64,000 nucleotides of DNA from Flavobacterium sedimenticola (GTDB lineage: Bacteria; Bacteroidota; Bacteroidia; Flavobacteriales; Flavobacteriaceae), in assembly GCF_030053345.1 (NCBI RefSeq), contig NZ_JASGBP010000006.1, positions 110,885-174,884 on the forward strand, in the 5' to 3' direction. The position numbers and the translations under genes were made by a program. The notes beneath the pieces are model-generated. The model was not told the DNA's origin, searched no databases, and worked only from the letters and a program-made list of their open reading frames with translations. Each line of letters starts with the position of its first letter. Position 1 is the first letter of the stretch. This document shows positions 24,972 to 35,881 of the stretch, in pieces.

Positions 24972-25015
24972 TAACTTTCGTAACTTTATCCTAATCAAAG
25001 CCAAAACAACCGATT

Positions 25016-25846
25016 ATGAAAGTGGTCAAACATTCGGGTTCTATAGTCGATTTTAACCGTGATAAGTTAAAAGCGTCTTTGCTCAAATCGGGGGCTTCAA
25101 TTCAGGTTGTTGAGGATGTTTTGGCGGCTATCGATAAAGAAATCTACGAAGGAATTTCAACCAAAAAAATTTATAAGCTGGCTTTCGGATTGTTAAAAAA
25201 GACTTCAAGTTCTCATGCCGCTCGTTATAATCTGAAATCGGCTTTGCAAATGCTGGGTCCGACAGGATTTTTCTTCGAAAAATTTGTGGCTCGTTTATTC
25301 CAGGCTGAGGGCTATCTTACCCAAACCAATCTTTTTCTTTCCGGTAAATGTGTGGGTCATGAAATAGATGTGGTCATTAATAAAAATGATTACCTGGAAA
25401 TGATAGAGTGTAAATTTCATGCCAAAAACGAAACCAATTCCGATGTCAAAGTACCGATGTATATTCTGTCCAGATTTAATGATATTAAAGACAGAAAGCA
25501 TTTGATTTTTACCAAGAATGATACGTTGTCGGGGTGTTGGATTGTCACCAATAATCGATTTACCGGCGACGCCATGGCTTTTGCGCATTGCTCGGGTTTG
25601 CAATTGTTAAGTTGGGATTATCCGGTTAAAAACAACCTTCGAAATCGCATCGATCAGCAGCAACTTTATCCGGTAACGTGCTTAACTACCTTATCATTAG
25701 CCGAAAAAGATAAATTGTTGGTGTTGGATGTCATACTGGCGCGTGAAGTATTGGATAATTTTGAGGTTCTCGAACAAATCGGATTGAGTTCCAATCGCAT
25801 TAAAAACGTGGTCAAAGAAGTGTCTGAACTCTGTAAATATATTTAG
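25016..25846 (+). CDS. ATP-cone domain fused to a restriction-endonuclease-like domain
   Basis: A 276-residue fusion. Residues 1-80 resemble the ATP-cone nucleotide-binding domain of ribonucleotide reductases and NrdR (MKVVKHSGSIVDFNRDKLKASLLKSGAS at the start). Residues 85-200 carry an Mrr-like PD-(D/E)xK nuclease core: HEIDVVINKND with D118, then IECK with E131 and K133 as the expected metal-binding and catalytic residues. The C-terminal 75 residues are helical. A nucleotide-gated DNA or RNA nuclease is suggested. The next gene, a beta-CASP nuclease, starts 1 base after this stop codon, so the two are probably made together. Biological role unknown. Confidence 0.82.
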   Translation: MKVVKHSGSIVDFNRDKLKASLLKSGASIQVVEDVLAAIDKEIYEGISTKKIYKLAFGLLKKTSSSHAARYNLKSALQMLGPTGFFFEKFVARLFQAEGYLTQTNLFLSGKCVGHEIDVVINKNDYLEMIECKFHAKNETNSDVKVPMYILSRFNDIKDRKHLIFTKNDTLSGCWIVTNNRFTGDAMAFAHCSGLQLLSWDYPVKNNLRNRIDQQQLYPVTCLTTLSLAEKDKLLVLDVILAREVLDNFEVLEQIGLSSNRIKNVVKEVSELCKYI

Positions 25847-25847
25847 A

Positions 25848-27203
25848 ATGAAAATCAAATTCCTGGGCGGTGCCGGTACGGTTACCGGTTCCAAAACGCT
25901 GATTGAAACCAACGGAGTCCGAATCCTGATTGACTGCGGCCAGTTTCAAGGGATCAAACAATTGCGTGAACTCAATTGGGAATCGCTGCCCATTGAACCC
26001 AAAAGCATCGATTTTGTGTTGCTTACCCATGGTCATTTAGATCATTGCGGCTGGTTGCCTCGATTGGTTCATCAGGGATTTGAAGGAAAAATTTATTGTA
26101 CATCACCTACCAAAGATATTGCCAAGTTAATTCTTCTCGACAGTGCTAAAATACAGGAAGAAGAAGCCGAAATGGCCAATAAAAATCATTTTTCAAAACA
26201 CAAAATAGCCGAGCCGTTATACGATGTAGCCCAAACCGAAAAAGTATTTCCGCTGTTCAGAGTCATCAAAGAAAAGGAGCCTTTTGATTTAGATCCGGAA
26301 ATCACAGCGGTTTTTCAAAATGCCGGTCATATTTTAGGCGCTTGTTCGATAACGCTCACCATGGAAGGGAAAACTTTGGTTTTTTCGGGAGACATCGGGC
26401 GCGATGACGATGTGTTAATGTATCCGCCGACAAAGCCTCAAAAAGCCGATTATATTTTTCTGGAAAGTACGTACGGCAACAAACGGCATCCCGATGAAGA
26501 CGTAAAACTGTCTTTGGAAACCTACATCAACAATACGTTCCGAAAAGACGGAACAGTTATTATACCAAGCTTTGCTGTTGAAAGAGCGCAAACCATAATG
26601 TACTTGCTTTGGCAATTGATGCGAGAAGGCAGATTGCCCGATATTCCTTATGTTATCGATACACCCATGGGTATTGATGTGCTTAAACTGTTTCAAACAA
26701 ACTCGAGTTGGCACAAATTAAGACCCGACGAGTGTATCGAAATGTGTCAAATGTTCACCATGGTTTCCGATTATGAAGACACTATAAAAATGATTTACAC
26801 CGTTCAGCCTAAAGTTATTATCGCCGCAAGCGGTATGATTACCGGAGGAAGAGTGCTCAGTTATTTGGAACGATACATCGGAAAACCGGAAACCACGGTT
26901 ATTATTGTAGGGTACCAAGCCGAAGGAACCCGTGGAAGAAAATTATTGGAAGGAGAAAAAGAGATTAAAATGCACGGTAAAATATACCCGGTAGAAGCTA
27001 CTATTTTAGAAATAGAAGGATTATCGGCACACGGAGACCAACACGATTTGTTGCATTGGTTGTCCGCGTTGGAAAACCGTCCGGAAAAAGTCTTCTTGGT
27101 TCATGGGGAGAATGAACCGGCCGATGCATTGCGTTTTCAAATTCAGGAGAAATATGGCTTCGACTGTATGGTTCCTTTTTTGGGACAAGAAATAACATTG
27201 TAA
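25848..27203 (+). CDS. MBL-fold beta-CASP ribonuclease
   Basis: A 451-residue metallo-beta-lactamase of the beta-CASP group (CPSF73/Ysh1-like bacterial branch). The metal motif HxHxDH reads HGHLDH at 61-66. Motif 3 His is in NAGHILGACS, and motif 4 Asp is in VFSGDIGRDDD. The beta-CASP inserts follow: VIIPSFAVERAQTIMYLL, VIIAASGMITGGRVLSYL and a final LSAHGDQHDLLHWL. Members process or degrade RNA. Start and stop fit the family. It is coupled to the ATP-cone/nuclease gene upstream, and nothing else in the region indicates its target. Confidence 0.93.
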   Translation: MKIKFLGGAGTVTGSKTLIETNGVRILIDCGQFQGIKQLRELNWESLPIEPKSIDFVLLTHGHLDHCGWLPRLVHQGFEGKIYCTSPTKDIAKLILLDSAKIQEEEAEMANKNHFSKHKIAEPLYDVAQTEKVFPLFRVIKEKEPFDLDPEITAVFQNAGHILGACSITLTMEGKTLVFSGDIGRDDDVLMYPPTKPQKADYIFLESTYGNKRHPDEDVKLSLETYINNTFRKDGTVIIPSFAVERAQTIMYLLWQLMREGRLPDIPYVIDTPMGIDVLKLFQTNSSWHKLRPDECIEMCQMFTMVSDYEDTIKMIYTVQPKVIIAASGMITGGRVLSYLERYIGKPETTVIIVGYQAEGTRGRKLLEGEKEIKMHGKIYPVEATILEIEGLSAHGDQHDLLHWLSALENRPEKVFLVHGENEPADALRFQIQEKYGFDCMVPFLGQEITL

Positions 27204-27242
27204 CTTTAATAGTATTTTAAGTTTTTTATTATTCTAATTCTA

Positions 27243-27250
27243 TAATTTTG
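27243..27250 (+). promoter_or_regulatory. Candidate -7 box of the metal-handling cluster
   Basis: TAATTTTG is an exact TAnnTTTG match ending 4 bases before the ATG at 27255. If used, the mRNA would be leaderless or nearly so. No TTG is found at the N19 distance. Confidence 0.45.
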
Positions 27251-27254
27251 CAAC

Positions 27255-27695
27255 ATGATTCTAAAGAAGCAACTTAGTGTTTTAATTGCCTTGCTGGTTT
27301 TGGTTTCCAATTCCGGTTTAGCTTTTAACGTACATTACTGTGAGGGCGAAATTGCTTCCATCTCTTCTGTTTTTACCCAAGAAGAGATTTGTGATACGGA
27401 TGCGGAAAGTCAGGCTAGAACGATAACCGTTGAAGATACTTGCTGTGCCAAAATTGAAATTACTCATAATAAATGTTGCTCAGACAAAAAGGTAGACCTC
27501 AAAAGCAAAACCGAAAAAATTGTTATTAAAACCATTTCATTCGACTTTGAGCCTGCTTTTTTTGCTGAATATCACAATCCTTTTTTTGTAGCGGCTAACA
27601 CCGTAAGCACCACTAAGGAACCGGTTGCTTTTTACTGTGATTCTAATGCGCCGCCGCTCTACCAACTATACTGCCAATATACTTTTTACGCCTGA
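27255..27695 (+). CDS. HYC_CC_PP family secreted protein
   Basis: A 146-residue exported protein with a signal peptide (to about residue 23, SGLA). It carries the sequence hallmarks that name the family: HYC at 27-29, double cysteines at 63-64 and 74-75, and PP at 133-134 followed by YQLYC. The Cys and His content suggests metal binding. It is followed by a TonB-dependent receptor and an HMA-domain protein, so a role in uptake or handling of a soft metal such as copper is plausible. No biochemical function is known to me. The ATG at 27255 is the first in frame. Confidence 0.82.
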   Translation: MILKKQLSVLIALLVLVSNSGLAFNVHYCEGEIASISSVFTQEEICDTDAESQARTITVEDTCCAKIEITHNKCCSDKKVDLKSKTEKIVIKTISFDFEPAFFAEYHNPFFVAANTVSTTKEPVAFYCDSNAPPLYQLYCQYTFYA

Positions 27696-27750
27696 TTTTA
27701 GTATTCGTTAGTTACATAGTCTCTATTTACGAATATTAAAATCTTGTATA

Positions 27751-29772
27751 ATGAAAAAAATAATGCAAATTGCTGTGTTGCTGCTTTCTGTGATAGGATG
27801 GTCACAAGAAGCTGTAAAACAAGACACCCTGAAAACCGTTACGGTGCAAGGCAGCAAAAGAAGTATCAAAAAATCACTCAATCTTACGGCCAATACTACT
27901 TTGGTCACCAGCAAAGAGTTGCTCAAAGCAGCCTGCTGTAATTTGGCGGAAAGTTTTGAAACCAATCCGTCTATCGATGTCAACTTTTCCGATGCGCTCA
28001 CCGGTACCAAGCAAATCAAAATGCTCGGATTGACCAGTCCGTATATCATGATTACCGAGGAAAATATTCCGTCGGTTCGCGGCGCCTCTCAGGCCTATGG
28101 GTTGTCGTTTACACCCGGAACGTGGATAGAAAGTATTCAAATTACCAAAGGCGCCGGCAGTGTGGTGAATGGTTACGAGAGTATTTCGGGGCAAATTAAT
28201 AGCGAGCTAATCAAGCCGATGAACGACATTCCGTTTTTTGTAAATGCGTATGGTGATACCGGAAGTCGTTTTGAACTCAACACCCATTTCAACAAAAAAA
28301 TATCCGATAAATGGGCGACCAGTTTGTTTGTTCACGGCAATGCCCGTGTGGCCAAAAATGATATGAATGACGACGGCTTTATGGACAATCCGTTAGGAAA
28401 ACAATTCAATGCGGTCAATCGTTGGCAGTATTCCAATCCCGAAACCGGTTGGGTTTCGTTTTTGAATGTTCGTTACATGAACGACCAAAAGCAAACCGGA
28501 CAGCTTGATTTTGATCCCGACAGTCATCGATTAACCACCAATTATTGGGGTTCTGAAATCAACACAGAACGTATCGATTTGTCCACTAAGATTGGCTATG
28601 TTTTCAAAGACATGCCGTATCAAAGCATCGGTTTTCAGAATGCCTTCAGCAACCATAATCAACAATCCTATTTTGGGTTAAACCAATACGATATCAAGCA
28701 GCAAAGCTATTATTCGAATCTGATTTTTAATTCCATTATTAATAACACCCGAAATAAATTTGCGACCGGATTGAATTTTACGTATGATAAGTATTCGGAG
28801 TTTGTGAATTTGGCGGATGTGAGTCGAATAGACAATTCGGTTGGCGCTTTTTTCGAATTTACCCATGATAATAACGATAATTTCAGTTACATCTTGGGTG
28901 GTAGATTCGATTATCACAACCGACTGGGCGCATTTTTTACGCCGCGTTTGCATGTAAAATACAATCCTTGGGATAAGGCTGTTTTGCGATTCTCGGCGGG
29001 AAGAGGGAAACGTGCCGCGAATATTTATGCCGAAAACCAAAATTTATTTGCCAGCTCCAGAGTTTTTTCAGTACTGGATTCGAATGGCAAAATCTATGGT
29101 TTAAATCCGGAGATTGCTTGGAACTACGGCATAAGTTTCACGCAAAACTTTTTGCTGTTCGGTAAAAAAGCCGATGTAACCGTCGATTTTTATCGTACCG
29201 ACTTCCAAAATCAAGCGGTAGTCGATGTGATGAATTCACCACAGCAAGTTTTGTTTTATAATTTAGACGGTAAATCCTATGCCAACAGCTTACAACTCGA
29301 TTTTAATCTCGAGATTATCAAACATTTCAACCTAAGAACAGCCTACAAATACTACGATATTACAACCGATTATCTTTCGGGAGCTTACCAAAGACCGTTG
29401 CAGGCCAAGCATCGTTTTTTCGGGAACTTGGAGTATGAAACGCATATTGTAGAGAAAGGGAAGCAATGGAAATTCGATTTTACCTGGAATTGGTTAGGGA
29501 AACAGCAATTGCCTTTTACAGAGAGTAATCCGCATCACGACCGGTTACCCGAGTTTTCGCCGTCATTCTCTACGATGAATGCGCAAATCACACGAACTTT
29601 TTCGAGTACTTTTGAAGCGTATATCGGTGGTGAAAACATCGGAAATTATACCCAGCACAAGGCTGTTTTAGGTGCCGACGATCCTTTTGGCCCCAATTTT
29701 GACACCTCCATAGTGTACGCTCCTGTTTTCGGAGCGATGTATTATGCCGGAATACGATTTAAAATAAAATAA
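27751..29772 (+). CDS. TonB-dependent outer-membrane receptor, probably for a metal
   Basis: A 673-residue receptor with a signal peptide (ending GWSQ at residue 19). The plug domain covers about residues 30-160, with ITKGAGSVVNGYESISGQINSEL as the standard plug end. The beta-barrel follows to a C-terminal aromatic strand (YAGIRFKIK). An unusual CC pair (KAACCNLAESFETNPSIDV) sits in the plug where other receptors have no cysteines. Together with the Cys-rich proteins on both sides this suggests copper or another soft metal, free or chelated. The carboxypeptidase-like repeat domain often found at the N-terminus of Bacteroidota receptors is absent. Confidence 0.88.
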   Translation: MKKIMQIAVLLLSVIGWSQEAVKQDTLKTVTVQGSKRSIKKSLNLTANTTLVTSKELLKAACCNLAESFETNPSIDVNFSDALTGTKQIKMLGLTSPYIMITEENIPSVRGASQAYGLSFTPGTWIESIQITKGAGSVVNGYESISGQINSELIKPMNDIPFFVNAYGDTGSRFELNTHFNKKISDKWATSLFVHGNARVAKNDMNDDGFMDNPLGKQFNAVNRWQYSNPETGWVSFLNVRYMNDQKQTGQLDFDPDSHRLTTNYWGSEINTERIDLSTKIGYVFKDMPYQSIGFQNAFSNHNQQSYFGLNQYDIKQQSYYSNLIFNSIINNTRNKFATGLNFTYDKYSEFVNLADVSRIDNSVGAFFEFTHDNNDNFSYILGGRFDYHNRLGAFFTPRLHVKYNPWDKAVLRFSAGRGKRAANIYAENQNLFASSRVFSVLDSNGKIYGLNPEIAWNYGISFTQNFLLFGKKADVTVDFYRTDFQNQAVVDVMNSPQQVLFYNLDGKSYANSLQLDFNLEIIKHFNLRTAYKYYDITTDYLSGAYQRPLQAKHRFFGNLEYETHIVEKGKQWKFDFTWNWLGKQQLPFTESNPHHDRLPEFSPSFSTMNAQITRTFSSTFEAYIGGENIGNYTQHKAVLGADDPFGPNFDTSIVYAPVFGAMYYAGIRFKIK

Positions 29773-29792
29773 AAACAATAAAAACAGAAAAT

Positions 29793-30134
29793 ATGAAAAG
29801 TATACTTTTAGGAGCGCTGTTGTTTTTGGTTACGCTACCATCAATGGCACAAGACAAAAAAAACAAAAACGCGAAGTACGAAATAGAAGTCAACGGTAAC
29901 TGCGAGATGTGCAAAAAGCGTATCGAAAAAGCCGCGTTTTCGGTTGCCGGTGTTAAAAGTGCCGAATGGCACATTGATAATCATATGCTGCATTTGATTG
30001 TTAATGAGGAAAAATGCTCTCTTCTTGAGGTGAAAAAGGCTATTGCAAAAGTAGGACACGATACTGACGATGTGAAAGCCACTCAGGAAGATTACAACAA
30101 ATTGCACGGCTGTTGCCAGTATGAACGAAAGTAA
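29793..30134 (+). CDS. Secreted heavy-metal-associated (HMA) domain protein
   Basis: A 113-residue protein with a signal peptide (cut near residue 19, PSMAQ) and one ferredoxin-like HMA domain (about 28-97). The metal-binding motif reads GNCEMC with C37 and C40, slightly varied from the usual GMTCxxC. A second Cys pair (GCC) stands near the C-terminus. Export makes it a periplasmic metal chaperone rather than a cytoplasmic CopZ. It starts 20 bases after the TonB receptor and ends the operon at a strong terminator. Confidence 0.88.
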   Translation: MKSILLGALLFLVTLPSMAQDKKNKNAKYEIEVNGNCEMCKKRIEKAAFSVAGVKSAEWHIDNHMLHLIVNEEKCSLLEVKKAIAKVGHDTDDVKATQEDYNKLHGCCQYERK

Positions 30135-30140
30135 TTAAAA

Positions 30141-30172
30141 AAAAACTCCTTGCCGATGTAAGGAGTTTTTTT
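30141..30172 (+). terminator. Intrinsic terminator after the HMA gene
   Basis: ACTCCTT pairs with AAGGAGT around an 8-base loop, preceded by an A-run and followed by T7. Confidence 0.9.
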
Positions 30173-30201
30173 ATGCTTACTTTTATCAAAATTTTGATGC
30201 C

Positions 30202-30921
30202 TTGAAGATAAAAATTCTTTTCCTATTGATGATTTTCTGCCACGTCAGCTTTTCTCAAACCCAACAAGATCAGCGTGTATGGATGGCTTATACCGGTCAG
30301 TATAAGGCTTCGCCTAATTTGGGTTATCATATGGAAGCTCAGTTTAGGATGGATAATCAGCTGGAGCAAAACCAACAAAATTTATTTCGGGTCGGGGTTA
30401 TTTATCACTTTTCCGAATCTCAAAACGCAACTGCCGGTTATGCATTAGTGAACACTTTCAGTGCTGCACGGGATGATTTTTTTAAAGAAAACCGTATTTG
30501 GGAGCAGTATCAAATCACGAAGAAATGGTCTAAGGATATTCTCATTAATCGATTTCGATTGGAACAGCGCTGGGTAGAACAGCTACGGTTCTCTGAATTG
30601 GAAGGCGTCACCTCCGAAACAGCGTATCAAAATCGATTTCGGGTTTTGAATCGGTTTTTATGGTATATGACGCACTTGAAATCGGAAAAAGAATCCTTTT
30701 ATTTTGTTTTGCAAAATGAACTTTTTGTCACTTTGGGGGAAAACGAGGTGAATTCAAAAGTATTGGATCAGAACCGACTTTTGGTGGGATTCGGACTCAA
30801 TTATAACAATACCATTCGATTAGAATTGGGCTACCTGAACCATTATATTACCTCTTCAACGGCAAACGATTTGATGAATCATACGGTTTCGATTTCCTTG
30901 TTTCACAATATCGTGTTATAA
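30202..30921 (+). CDS. DUF2490 domain-containing protein
   Basis: A 239-residue protein with a signal peptide (ILFLLMIFCHVSFSQ). The rest alternates hydrophobic and charged residues in the manner of an outer-membrane beta-barrel. It carries the DUF2490 features GYHMEAQFRMDNQ, FRVGVIYHF, AGYALVNTF and RFRLEQRW. The start is a TTG at 30202, since no in-frame ATG precedes the signal peptide. The function of the family is unknown. It is bounded upstream by a terminator and downstream by a 78-base spacer before the DedA gene. Confidence 0.82.
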   Translation: MKIKILFLLMIFCHVSFSQTQQDQRVWMAYTGQYKASPNLGYHMEAQFRMDNQLEQNQQNLFRVGVIYHFSESQNATAGYALVNTFSAARDDFFKENRIWEQYQITKKWSKDILINRFRLEQRWVEQLRFSELEGVTSETAYQNRFRVLNRFLWYMTHLKSEKESFYFVLQNELFVTLGENEVNSKVLDQNRLLVGFGLNYNNTIRLELGYLNHYITSSTANDLMNHTVSISLFHNIVL

Positions 30922-30999
30922 AAACCCTAAAGTAGCCGCTATCCCAAAAAATATCCTTAATTTCACGCTCGAAATTTTTACCCTTAATTTGAATACTCC

Positions 31000-31689
31000 A
31001 TGAGTGATTTTGATTGGATGCAATTGCTGAATCCCGAGTTTTACATAACCATGTCTATTGGCGGTGTAAAAGTTGGTTTGTGGATTGTGTTGTTTATAGT
31101 ATTTGCCGAAACCGGTTTGTTTGCCGGATTTTTTCTGCCCGGAGACAGTTTACTTTTTTTAGCCGGAATTTACAGCCGTGATTTGGTGGAAAACTTTACC
31201 TTTATTGAAAGTGACCTTTTGAATGTAACCCTATTGGCAGTTTTAGTAGCCGTAGCCGGAATTTTAGGGAATATGGTCGGTTATTGGTTTGGTGCCAAAA
31301 GCGGTTACTATTTGTATAAAAAAGAAGACAGTTTTTGGTGGAAGAAAAAATACCTAATCCAATCGAAAGATTTTTTTGAAAGATATGGCGGAAAAGCTAT
31401 CATATTTGCTCGTTTCTTGCCTATTGTAAGAACTTTTGCGCCTATTGTAGCCGGAATTGTGACTATGGATAAAAAGAAGTTTATGTTTTATAACATTCTT
31501 AGTTCTTTTTTATGGTCGTTTATTTTGATTTTTTCCGGTCACTATTTATACGGAATGTTTTTGGATAAATTCGATATCGATTTAAAACATCATATTGAGA
31601 AAATCGTCATCGGAATTATTTTGATTTCTACCTTTCCGGTGTTCCTTAAAATGATTAAGAAAACACCCAATACAGAATCACAAGAATAA
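31000..31689 (+). CDS. DedA family membrane protein
   Basis: A 229-residue inner-membrane protein with five or six hydrophobic helices. Characteristic DedA (SNARE-associated) blocks are ETGLFAGFFLPGDSLLFLAG near residue 40, AGILGNMVGYWFGAKSG near 87, and FARFLPIVRTFAPIVAG near 142 with its essential Arg residues. DedA proteins have been shown in other bacteria to help recycle the lipid carrier undecaprenyl phosphate or flip phospholipids. Which role applies here cannot be read. It shares a bidirectional terminator with the convergent gene. Confidence 0.94.
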   Translation: MSDFDWMQLLNPEFYITMSIGGVKVGLWIVLFIVFAETGLFAGFFLPGDSLLFLAGIYSRDLVENFTFIESDLLNVTLLAVLVAVAGILGNMVGYWFGAKSGYYLYKKEDSFWWKKKYLIQSKDFFERYGGKAIIFARFLPIVRTFAPIVAGIVTMDKKKFMFYNILSSFLWSFILIFSGHYLYGMFLDKFDIDLKHHIEKIVIGIILISTFPVFLKMIKKTPNTESQE

Positions 31690-31717
31690 AAAAAGCCTCT
31701 GAAAAGAGGCTTTTTTT
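31689..31717. terminator. Bidirectional terminator
   Basis: AAAAAGCCTCT pairs with AGAGGCTTTTT around GAAA, with an A-run before and a T-run after. It serves both the DedA gene and the convergent gene at 31716. Confidence 0.9.
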
Positions 31718-34085
31718 ATTGTAAGTCAATCACTCTTTCTTCGTGAAAAAACTGACCTTCAGCGGTCATGCCTTCAATAATAAATTTACCGGTTTTGAGG
31801 TTGTAATTGCCAATTTCAAAATAGAACTGTCCGTTGTCTTCGCTCTTTATCTTCGGAATCCAATGTATTAAGCCGAAGTTTTCAAAACCCACGCTTTGTG
31901 TGTTGCTGTAATCAACATTATGAAAATCGAAATAACGAGCAAAACCATCTTTAATATAAAATGAATTTGGATCTGTTTTTTGAATATAACTGTTCTTAGT
32001 ATTGGTCTTTCTGTAGATTTTAATAACACCTTGATTGTTATTCATGCTGGCAACAATAGCATAAGGATCCAAATAAACTTCGTCAACTTCGTCACTACTC
32101 ATCATATCTAACTCGTCTAAAGACAATACTTTTCGTTCATCAATATAAACCTCAGGAGTTGATTGTGCAGCATTCAAAGAGCTTCTGATTTTTGAATAAA
32201 TTTGCACATCTCCTCTGTTTCTGATAACGGTAAAGCCATTCATCTCAATAAAACTAAGAATATCTCGAAAATGAACTGATTCGTCAATTTTATAAGATCT
32301 CAGATTGCCGTTACCGATTCTGTTTTCATAGGTTAGTTTTCTTTTCTTATTCTGCACTTTAACTTCCTCCAGTTGAATAATTCCGGCGCTCAACTTTGGG
32401 AGGTCAAAATCGGTTATATATTCGATGTTCTCTTCATCGGCACAAAGTGACAAGGTGTTTTTGAAAGGTTTGTTAAAGCTTCGTTTTCGGCCGATTACCT
32501 GCGGTCGAATTTCTGTTTTAATCGATTCAAAATCGGGAAGTTTTTGCAAGGACATGCTCACATACGTCGAATCGGCCAATAGAATATGGTCAAAGTGATA
32601 CTCTCCCAGTTCCGTAATGTCGGATTGCATCATGATAAAATCTTTGAATGAAACTAATTTGGCCTTGTGATAGGTTTTTTTTGAGATTGATTCGTCAATT
32701 TTTCCTTTCAGGGTTATACCGACATCAAAGGAGTAGTGGGTTTTTGGAGCGCCAATTTTCATGGTTTCCCAATCGTATTTGGTTTTTTCCTGATGGAGTA
32801 ACACCAAGTCCAATTCGTAGCGCTGTAAGCGCCCGGGATTGTTGAGGTAATAACTGGCATTTTCGAGCGCAGCGGTCAAATACGGATTTACAGTGAGTCC
32901 GGCAATGATGGAGTTGTTGTGGTACGATTTCGTTTCTTCGGGTAAAACCGAAATGCTCAGGGAGGAATTTTGATAGGCGCTGTACCCAACCAATTTAATT
33001 TTCCCTTCGGCATTTTTATTTTTGGCTACCGAAAAAGAAGTATCTCTTTTCGGAGTGATATAAATGAGTCGTTCCGCCCATTGTTTTAAATGGCTGTCAA
33101 TGATTCTGACGGTGTTAATACCTTCAAACAATTCGGTGTTGTTCAGTACAATTTCAGCCTCATGCGTTGTCGGATTAAGTGCAATATCGTATAAGCTGTA
33201 TTTTTGATCCTGATGCACGGCGAGATATAATGTATTCGAAACAAGAGAAGATACAGTGTTCTGATTTGATCTGATTTTGATGATGGTTTTTCCTTCTACG
33301 GTAAAATTGTTGATGTCTAATATGCAACCTATGGCTTCGGGACTTGGCAACCGTTTTTCGATGATTTTGTCTTTGAAACTCAGGCTGATTTTCAGATTGT
33401 CCTGCGTCGGAATAATTTCAAATTTTCCGTATCCGAATTTGTTGAGTTTTATGGTTTTCAGTATTTCATTTTTGTCGTTTTGTAATTGTACTTCTGTGTT
33501 TTCCGGAGCATTTCCTCTGCAATCCTGCAATTGAATGGCCATTTGATTCGGAATTCCCAAAACATAACTATTGCCTTCAGGAGTTAATTTTAGCGTCAAA
33601 GTTTCAGCGTTAATTTTAGCATAGTTTTTTAATCCTTCGTTAGGGTTAATGACGTGTATTTTAGTAACTGTAGATTCGTTTTCACTAAAATTATTCATCC
33701 AATTGGTGTAGGCCTGAATGTAATAAAGACCCGATTTTAATTTGGGTCCGAGCTCGATCTTTCCAAAAAAAATACCATTGCTGGCGTATTGCAATTTCTC
33801 AGAAACTGGATTCCCGTTTTCGTCATACAACACCATAAAAACATTGGTGGTAAAGTAAGGTTTATTGGTTTTTCGATTTATAATATAACCTTGATACCAA
33901 ACGGCTTCGTTATTGATGAAGGTTGATTTGTCCAAATGCAAGTGTATGGCTTCTCGCTCCAAATCGAAATAATTTTCCAATACCGATGCAATTTTAGCTT
34001 TGTCGTCAGTGGCATTATTTTGAGCGCATAATGTGCCCAAAGCGGTAAGCAGGAAGAAGAGCGAGAGGTGTTTTTTGAGCGGCAT
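31716..34085 (-). CDS. Large secreted MG2-like protein with C-terminal plug-like domain
   Basis: A 789-residue protein with a signal peptide (ending LCAQ at residue 22). The N-terminal part (LEREAIHLHLDKSTFINNEAVWYQGYIINRKTNKP, then FGKIELGPKLKSGLYYIQAYTNWM) matches the macroglobulin-type MG2 domain common in large Bacteroidota exported proteins. The C-terminal region contains a short plug-like block (PEVYIDERKVLSLDELDMMSSDEVDEVYLDP, then IKIYRKT) that resembles TonB receptor plugs, but no barrel follows. Such proteins are often annotated as receptor-plug proteins of unknown role. It is convergent with the DedA gene and stands alone. Confidence 0.75.
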   Translation of the reverse strand: MPLKKHLSLFFLLTALGTLCAQNNATDDKAKIASVLENYFDLEREAIHLHLDKSTFINNEAVWYQGYIINRKTNKPYFTTNVFMVLYDENGNPVSEKLQYASNGIFFGKIELGPKLKSGLYYIQAYTNWMNNFSENESTVTKIHVINPNEGLKNYAKINAETLTLKLTPEGNSYVLGIPNQMAIQLQDCRGNAPENTEVQLQNDKNEILKTIKLNKFGYGKFEIIPTQDNLKISLSFKDKIIEKRLPSPEAIGCILDINNFTVEGKTIIKIRSNQNTVSSLVSNTLYLAVHQDQKYSLYDIALNPTTHEAEIVLNNTELFEGINTVRIIDSHLKQWAERLIYITPKRDTSFSVAKNKNAEGKIKLVGYSAYQNSSLSISVLPEETKSYHNNSIIAGLTVNPYLTAALENASYYLNNPGRLQRYELDLVLLHQEKTKYDWETMKIGAPKTHYSFDVGITLKGKIDESISKKTYHKAKLVSFKDFIMMQSDITELGEYHFDHILLADSTYVSMSLQKLPDFESIKTEIRPQVIGRKRSFNKPFKNTLSLCADEENIEYITDFDLPKLSAGIIQLEEVKVQNKKRKLTYENRIGNGNLRSYKIDESVHFRDILSFIEMNGFTVIRNRGDVQIYSKIRSSLNAAQSTPEVYIDERKVLSLDELDMMSSDEVDEVYLDPYAIVASMNNNQGVIKIYRKTNTKNSYIQKTDPNSFYIKDGFARYFDFHNVDYSNTQSVGFENFGLIHWIPKIKSEDNGQFYFEIGNYNLKTGKFIIEGMTAEGQFFHEERVIDLQ

Positions 34086-34131
34086 AAAGTTGTATTTAAC
34101 AGCTAAAATATAAAAAAATAGTTACAAAAAT

Positions 34132-34160
34132 AAAAACGCCTCGAATTTCGAGGCGTTTTT
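34132..34160 (-). terminator. Intrinsic terminator of groESL
   Basis: A near-perfect palindrome (AAAAACGCCTCGAA against TTCGAGGCGTTTTT) followed on the minus strand by ATTTTTG, 38 bases past the groEL stop. Confidence 0.92.
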
Positions 34161-34198
34161 GTAAACCTAATCAATAGGCCTTATTTTGAGTGGAATTT

Positions 34199-35863
<1,665 letters not shown>

Positions 35864-35881
35864 TCAAATCTTAATACCAAC

